64,000 nt of DNA from Opimibacter sp041746735 (lineage in GTDB: Bacteria; Bacteroidota; Bacteroidia; Chitinophagales; Saprospiraceae). This document shows, in pieces, positions 61,520-64,000 of the stretch. Position numbers and translations under genes: made by a program. The DNA lies in the NCBI GenBank assembly GCA_041746735.1, contig JBGTGP010000032.1:234545-298544 (forward strand). Direction: 5' to 3'. Positions within the stretch are counted from its first letter, which is position 1; each line of letters starts with the position of its first letter. Under the pieces are notes generated by a model. The model searched no databases. It was given only the letters and a program-made list of their open reading frames with translations, and was not told the DNA's origin.

Positions 61520-63219
61520 TTGGGCGAAGGTACGGCCGTGATTTCGACGCGTCTGTTTCGTTCGCGTCCTTTTTCAGTACTGTTGTCCGATACGGGCCTG
61601 CTGGCTCCAACCCCTGCGATCTGGATTCGATCCGCGTCTATGCCCTTGCCTGCCAGATATGATCTCACCGCTCCGGCCCGCTGCCACGACAGTTCTATTA
61701 AGGCATCTTCCTGGCCGACATTGTCGGTATGACCCTCTACCAGAATCCGCAGATCCTGATGCTGGTCCAGCAAGGCGTATAAATGCTCCAATGCTGGTCC
61801 GGATCCAGGCAGGATCGTATCCTTGCCCCGGGCAAACCGGATCGCATGAAAAGCAACCGTGCGACCCGAAAGGAGTAGCCCAACATCGGGAATTTCCTGT
61901 TCTTGGGTGGATGGGTATAGAGTAGGCTCCTCTAGGTCCCGGGTTTCGAGATAGAGGACCAGCTCAAAGGTATCTACTCCCTGTTTTTCCATGAGCCTGG
62001 GATCCACCAGGATGCGTTGTCCGCGATGATTGGATTTACGGGGAAAAAATTTATACGGCTCGTATTCGGTCATTTCGATAAAAAATAACCCATTGTACGA
62101 ATTGAAGTATTCCATATAACCGGTTGACGATTGAGGCCCCCAAAACAATTCGCCACGAACCGGAAGACCAGTCGCGGCATTGACGATGGTCCCGCGGATA
62201 TACAGTGGTTTTATAAGTCGTGGGCGAGGTGTCAACCGTTGTCTGTAGATATCACTGGTCCCATCTCGTCTGGACGTAAAATACATATAGTGCCCATCAG
62301 GCGAAAAATAAGGTTGACTCTCATCAGCAGAGGTATTAGCAGGTCCGGTGAGCAATACCGGCTCAGACCAGCGCAACCAGGTATAGTCCAGTCTTTCGCT
62401 GACATAAATATCCTGCCCCCCGAAACCTCCTGGACGGTTGGAGGAAAAATACAAGTACCGTTTGTCGGGTGAAATATGGGGCGTGGATTCCCGATATTGG
62501 GTATTGAGTATGGCTCCCATGTGAATCGGTGCCGACCATACATTGTGTCGGACATAAAACGAAACAAAGAGATCCTGTTCGCCAAGTCCATCAGACCGAT
62601 CCATACTCAGGATGAGTACGTGACCCTCGGAGGTCATCGTCAGGTGGACATCCCGGCCGCTGAGATGGAACTCATAGATATGCATGGGACTGGGTAGGGG
62701 CAGGATGTGATTTGTATCAAGACGTACTCTTGAAAATCCCGAAAACATACTTCCGTCTTCATAAAACTGATTGAGCACGACATACTCGTCCGGTGCCATA
62801 CCGGTAGACACCAAGCTGTTGGGAAGCGCATTATTGAGCGGATATCCGGGATGTACCACCAGACCCGGTGTATCCTGATGAAGTTCGACAAACCAAATAT
62901 CCTGATTGTAAACCGAACTGAGCGGATCATGGACCTCTTCTCCTGCCAGTTGAGAATATATACCCGCCAGACGACTTACATACAGATGATCGCTTTTGTC
63001 TGAGGTCAACCGGCCATCCGGCTCCACTATGGTGGGATTAAAATCGGGGTCTGCAGTCCGGGTAAAAAACATACGTTGTCCATCCCCGCTGATCACAGGC
63101 GTAGTCTCATCATAGAGATCCGTATTGACAGGTGGTGGCAGTTTCTCTATATCCCCCTGAGCGGACAACACAGACATACCCCACCATACACCTGCGATGA
63201 TCAGGAGGATGTGATGCAT
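61516..63219 (-). CDS. PD40/OmpA-family outer-membrane protein
   Basis: A 567-aa protein of the same general build as the one at 57810 but on the other strand. A signal peptide (HHILLIIAGVWWGMSVLSAQ) is followed by PD40 blades (STPHISPDKRYLYFSSNRPGG and DESQPYFSPDGHYMYFTSRRDG). An Ig/carboxypeptidase-like part then leads to the OmpA domain (LEHLYALLDQHQDLRILVEG, HTDNVGQEDALIELSWQRA, RNRRVEITAV). It is predicted to sit in the outer membrane with a peptidoglycan-binding periplasmic tail. It overlaps the PAP2-like gene by 4 bp. Confidence 0.9.
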   Translation of the reverse strand: MHHILLIIAGVWWGMSVLSAQGDIEKLPPPVNTDLYDETTPVISGDGQRMFFTRTADPDFNPTIVEPDGRLTSDKSDHLYVSRLAGIYSQLAGEEVHDPLSSVYNQDIWFVELHQDTPGLVVHPGYPLNNALPNSLVSTGMAPDEYVVLNQFYEDGSMFSGFSRVRLDTNHILPLPSPMHIYEFHLSGRDVHLTMTSEGHVLILSMDRSDGLGEQDLFVSFYVRHNVWSAPIHMGAILNTQYRESTPHISPDKRYLYFSSNRPGGFGGQDIYVSERLDYTWLRWSEPVLLTGPANTSADESQPYFSPDGHYMYFTSRRDGTSDIYRQRLTPRPRLIKPLYIRGTIVNAATGLPVRGELFWGPQSSTGYMEYFNSYNGLFFIEMTEYEPYKFFPRKSNHRGQRILVDPRLMEKQGVDTFELVLYLETRDLEEPTLYPSTQEQEIPDVGLLLSGRTVAFHAIRFARGKDTILPGSGPALEHLYALLDQHQDLRILVEGHTDNVGQEDALIELSWQRAGAVRSYLAGKGIDADRIQIAGVGASRPVSDNSTEKGRERNRRVEITAVPSPK

Positions 63220-63268
63220 GGTGTAAAAATAACCCCTTTCATCTCACCATCTTCATATCGGAATGAGA

Positions 63269-63775
63269 TCATTGCAGGACTACCCCGTCATAAAAGCTAA
63301 GGTCCCTGTCTGTCAACATTTTGGTGATGTAGGCGATCTGGCCGGTATGATAGGAAAAATGCTCCGTGACATGGATCAAAATGGAAAGTCCGGACTCCTG
63401 AAAGGTCTGTACCGGCCGGATCCGTAGCAAGTCTTCCGCGGTCACTTCCCGGATGATCGTTCCGGCCAGCTCCATTGTCGTATTCATTTTACTCAACAAT
63501 TCCTCCCGGTTGATACCCTCTCTCGCATCAAACTCCTGCTGCCGGTTGCGCTCATCCATAAGACCTCCCAAGCCGGTATGAATCCATTGGCTGACGTTGC
63601 CGCAAAGATGCAATACAAGGTTGCCGACACTGTTGGATGTTTCGTTAGGCCTCCACCAGATCTGCTCCTCATTCATCCGATCCAGACATTTGATGATGCG
63701 CGGCAGCGATTCTTTAAAAAGTCTTAATTCTACGTTGCCGATGATGGCATCCCTGATCGCGTGTGCGTTTTCCAT
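63269..63775 (-). CDS. DinB-family protein (DUF1572-like)
   Basis: A 168-aa four-helix-bundle protein. Candidate metal-binding histidines are in LVLHLCGNVSQW (near residue 56) and HVTEHFSYHTGQI (near 135-147), the H...HxxxH pattern of DinB/YfiT proteins. These are damage-inducible or thiol-S-transferase-related in some bacteria; the reaction here is unknown. It is a lone gene with a 49-bp gap to the OmpA gene downstream. Confidence 0.85.
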   Translation of the reverse strand: MENAHAIRDAIIGNVELRLFKESLPRIIKCLDRMNEEQIWWRPNETSNSVGNLVLHLCGNVSQWIHTGLGGLMDERNRQQEFDAREGINREELLSKMNTTMELAGTIIREVTAEDLLRIRPVQTFQESGLSILIHVTEHFSYHTGQIAYITKMLTDRDLSFYDGVVLQ

Positions 63776-63852
63776 ATCTGGAAAAATAGTCTATTCTGAT
63801 GGAACAAGCTCAACAAAAAAATATAATTTCCTTGTGCCCCAGCCCAAGCAGC

Positions 63853-64000
63853 TCTTTACCTTTTCCCCACTTGCGCGCAGTACGCGCAAGTTCCCCGGGT
63901 GCGACCCGGGGTTGGTATATGTAAGCCCTTCAGGCTTATGTGAGATCAGGCTGTATTGATACGCAAATATGGCGTATCTACATCTTTACCCTTTACCCTT
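63853..64000. repeat. Composite of dispersed palindromes at the right edge
   Basis: In order: a TTTACC tract, CTTGCGCG/CGCGCAAG hairpin (63870-63890), CCCCGGGT/ACCCGGGG hairpin (63893-63911), TAAGCC/GGCTTA hairpin (63922-63938), a worn GATACGC/GGCGTATC hairpin (63958-63978), and another TTTACCC tract. All five elements also occur elsewhere in the window (22583-22637, 38289-38368, 41291-41337). The element continues beyond the window. Confidence 0.9.

Overview
The window reads as a piece of a Bacteroidota chromosome, most like the Saprospiria or a related gliding or filamentous group. The evidence is type IX secretion (T9SS) proteins with C-terminal sorting domains, two giant proteins ending in a CHU_C / gliding-motility-associated domain, a PorP/SprF-family partner, OmpA/PD40 proteins, a eukaryote-like class I NrdA tail, and promoters of the Bacteroidota type (TTG or TTTG, about 20 nt, TAnnTTTG). 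Species cannot be named from the sequence. There is no rRNA, no CRISPR array, no prophage and no recognisable transposase; one tRNA (Gly, CCC) is present.

Layout. 1-8.5 kb: end of nrdA, a small secreted protein, a secreted peptidylarginine-deiminase-like enzyme, a PKD/T9SS protein, a polytopic membrane protein, a SpoU methyltransferase, an outer-membrane protein, rimO and a small membrane protein. 8.5-21 kb: tRNA-Gly, an M16 protease, a T9SS protein, mutS, a BON-LysM protein, xseAB, sucC and a DUF255 lipoprotein. 21-31.5 kb: purM, a DUF3299 protein, a PagL-like deacylase coupled to a DUF2807 lipoprotein, pyrH, the rplM-rpsI-rpsB-tsf operon, a GxxExxY protein bracketed by inverted repeat arrays, and an SRPBCC-photolyase pair. 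31.6-41 kb: an ImuC/DnaE2-type polymerase with a palindrome over its promoter, a DUF4143 ATPase, a TlpA-type thioredoxin, a NatAB-type ABC exporter and a 2Fe-2S ferredoxin. 41-45.4 kb is the most accessory-looking stretch: repeat-rich DNA, a cysteine-rich lipoprotein between 44-bp direct repeats, a duplicated comM 5' end, an ORF6N gene, then intact comM. 45.4-64 kb: two divergent giant CHU_C surface proteins (about 1,380 and 2,257 aa), the larger followed by sprF/porP and ompA genes, then a beta-barrel protein, a PAP2-like protein, another PD40-OmpA protein and a DinB-family protein.

How the parts fit. The T9SS cargo and the giant-protein/PorP-SprF/OmpA cluster form a cell-surface adhesin or matrix module. 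Housekeeping is represented by translation (rplM, rpsI, rpsB, tsf, rimO), nucleotide metabolism (nrdA, purM, pyrH), the TCA cycle (sucC) and DNA repair (mutS, xseAB, photolyase, DnaE2-like). Several intergenic regions share families of short palindromes and tandem repeats: a 58-bp unit, CTTGCGCG, CCCCGGGT, TAAGCC and GATACGCCA hairpins, and TTTACC tracts. I saw these only in gene-free DNA.

The strongest leads are the comM-upstream accretion zone, the GxxExxY gene between inverted arrays, the operator-like palindrome at dnaE2, the mini-ORF/terminator leader in front of the DUF255 gene, and the Porphyromonas-type deiminase.
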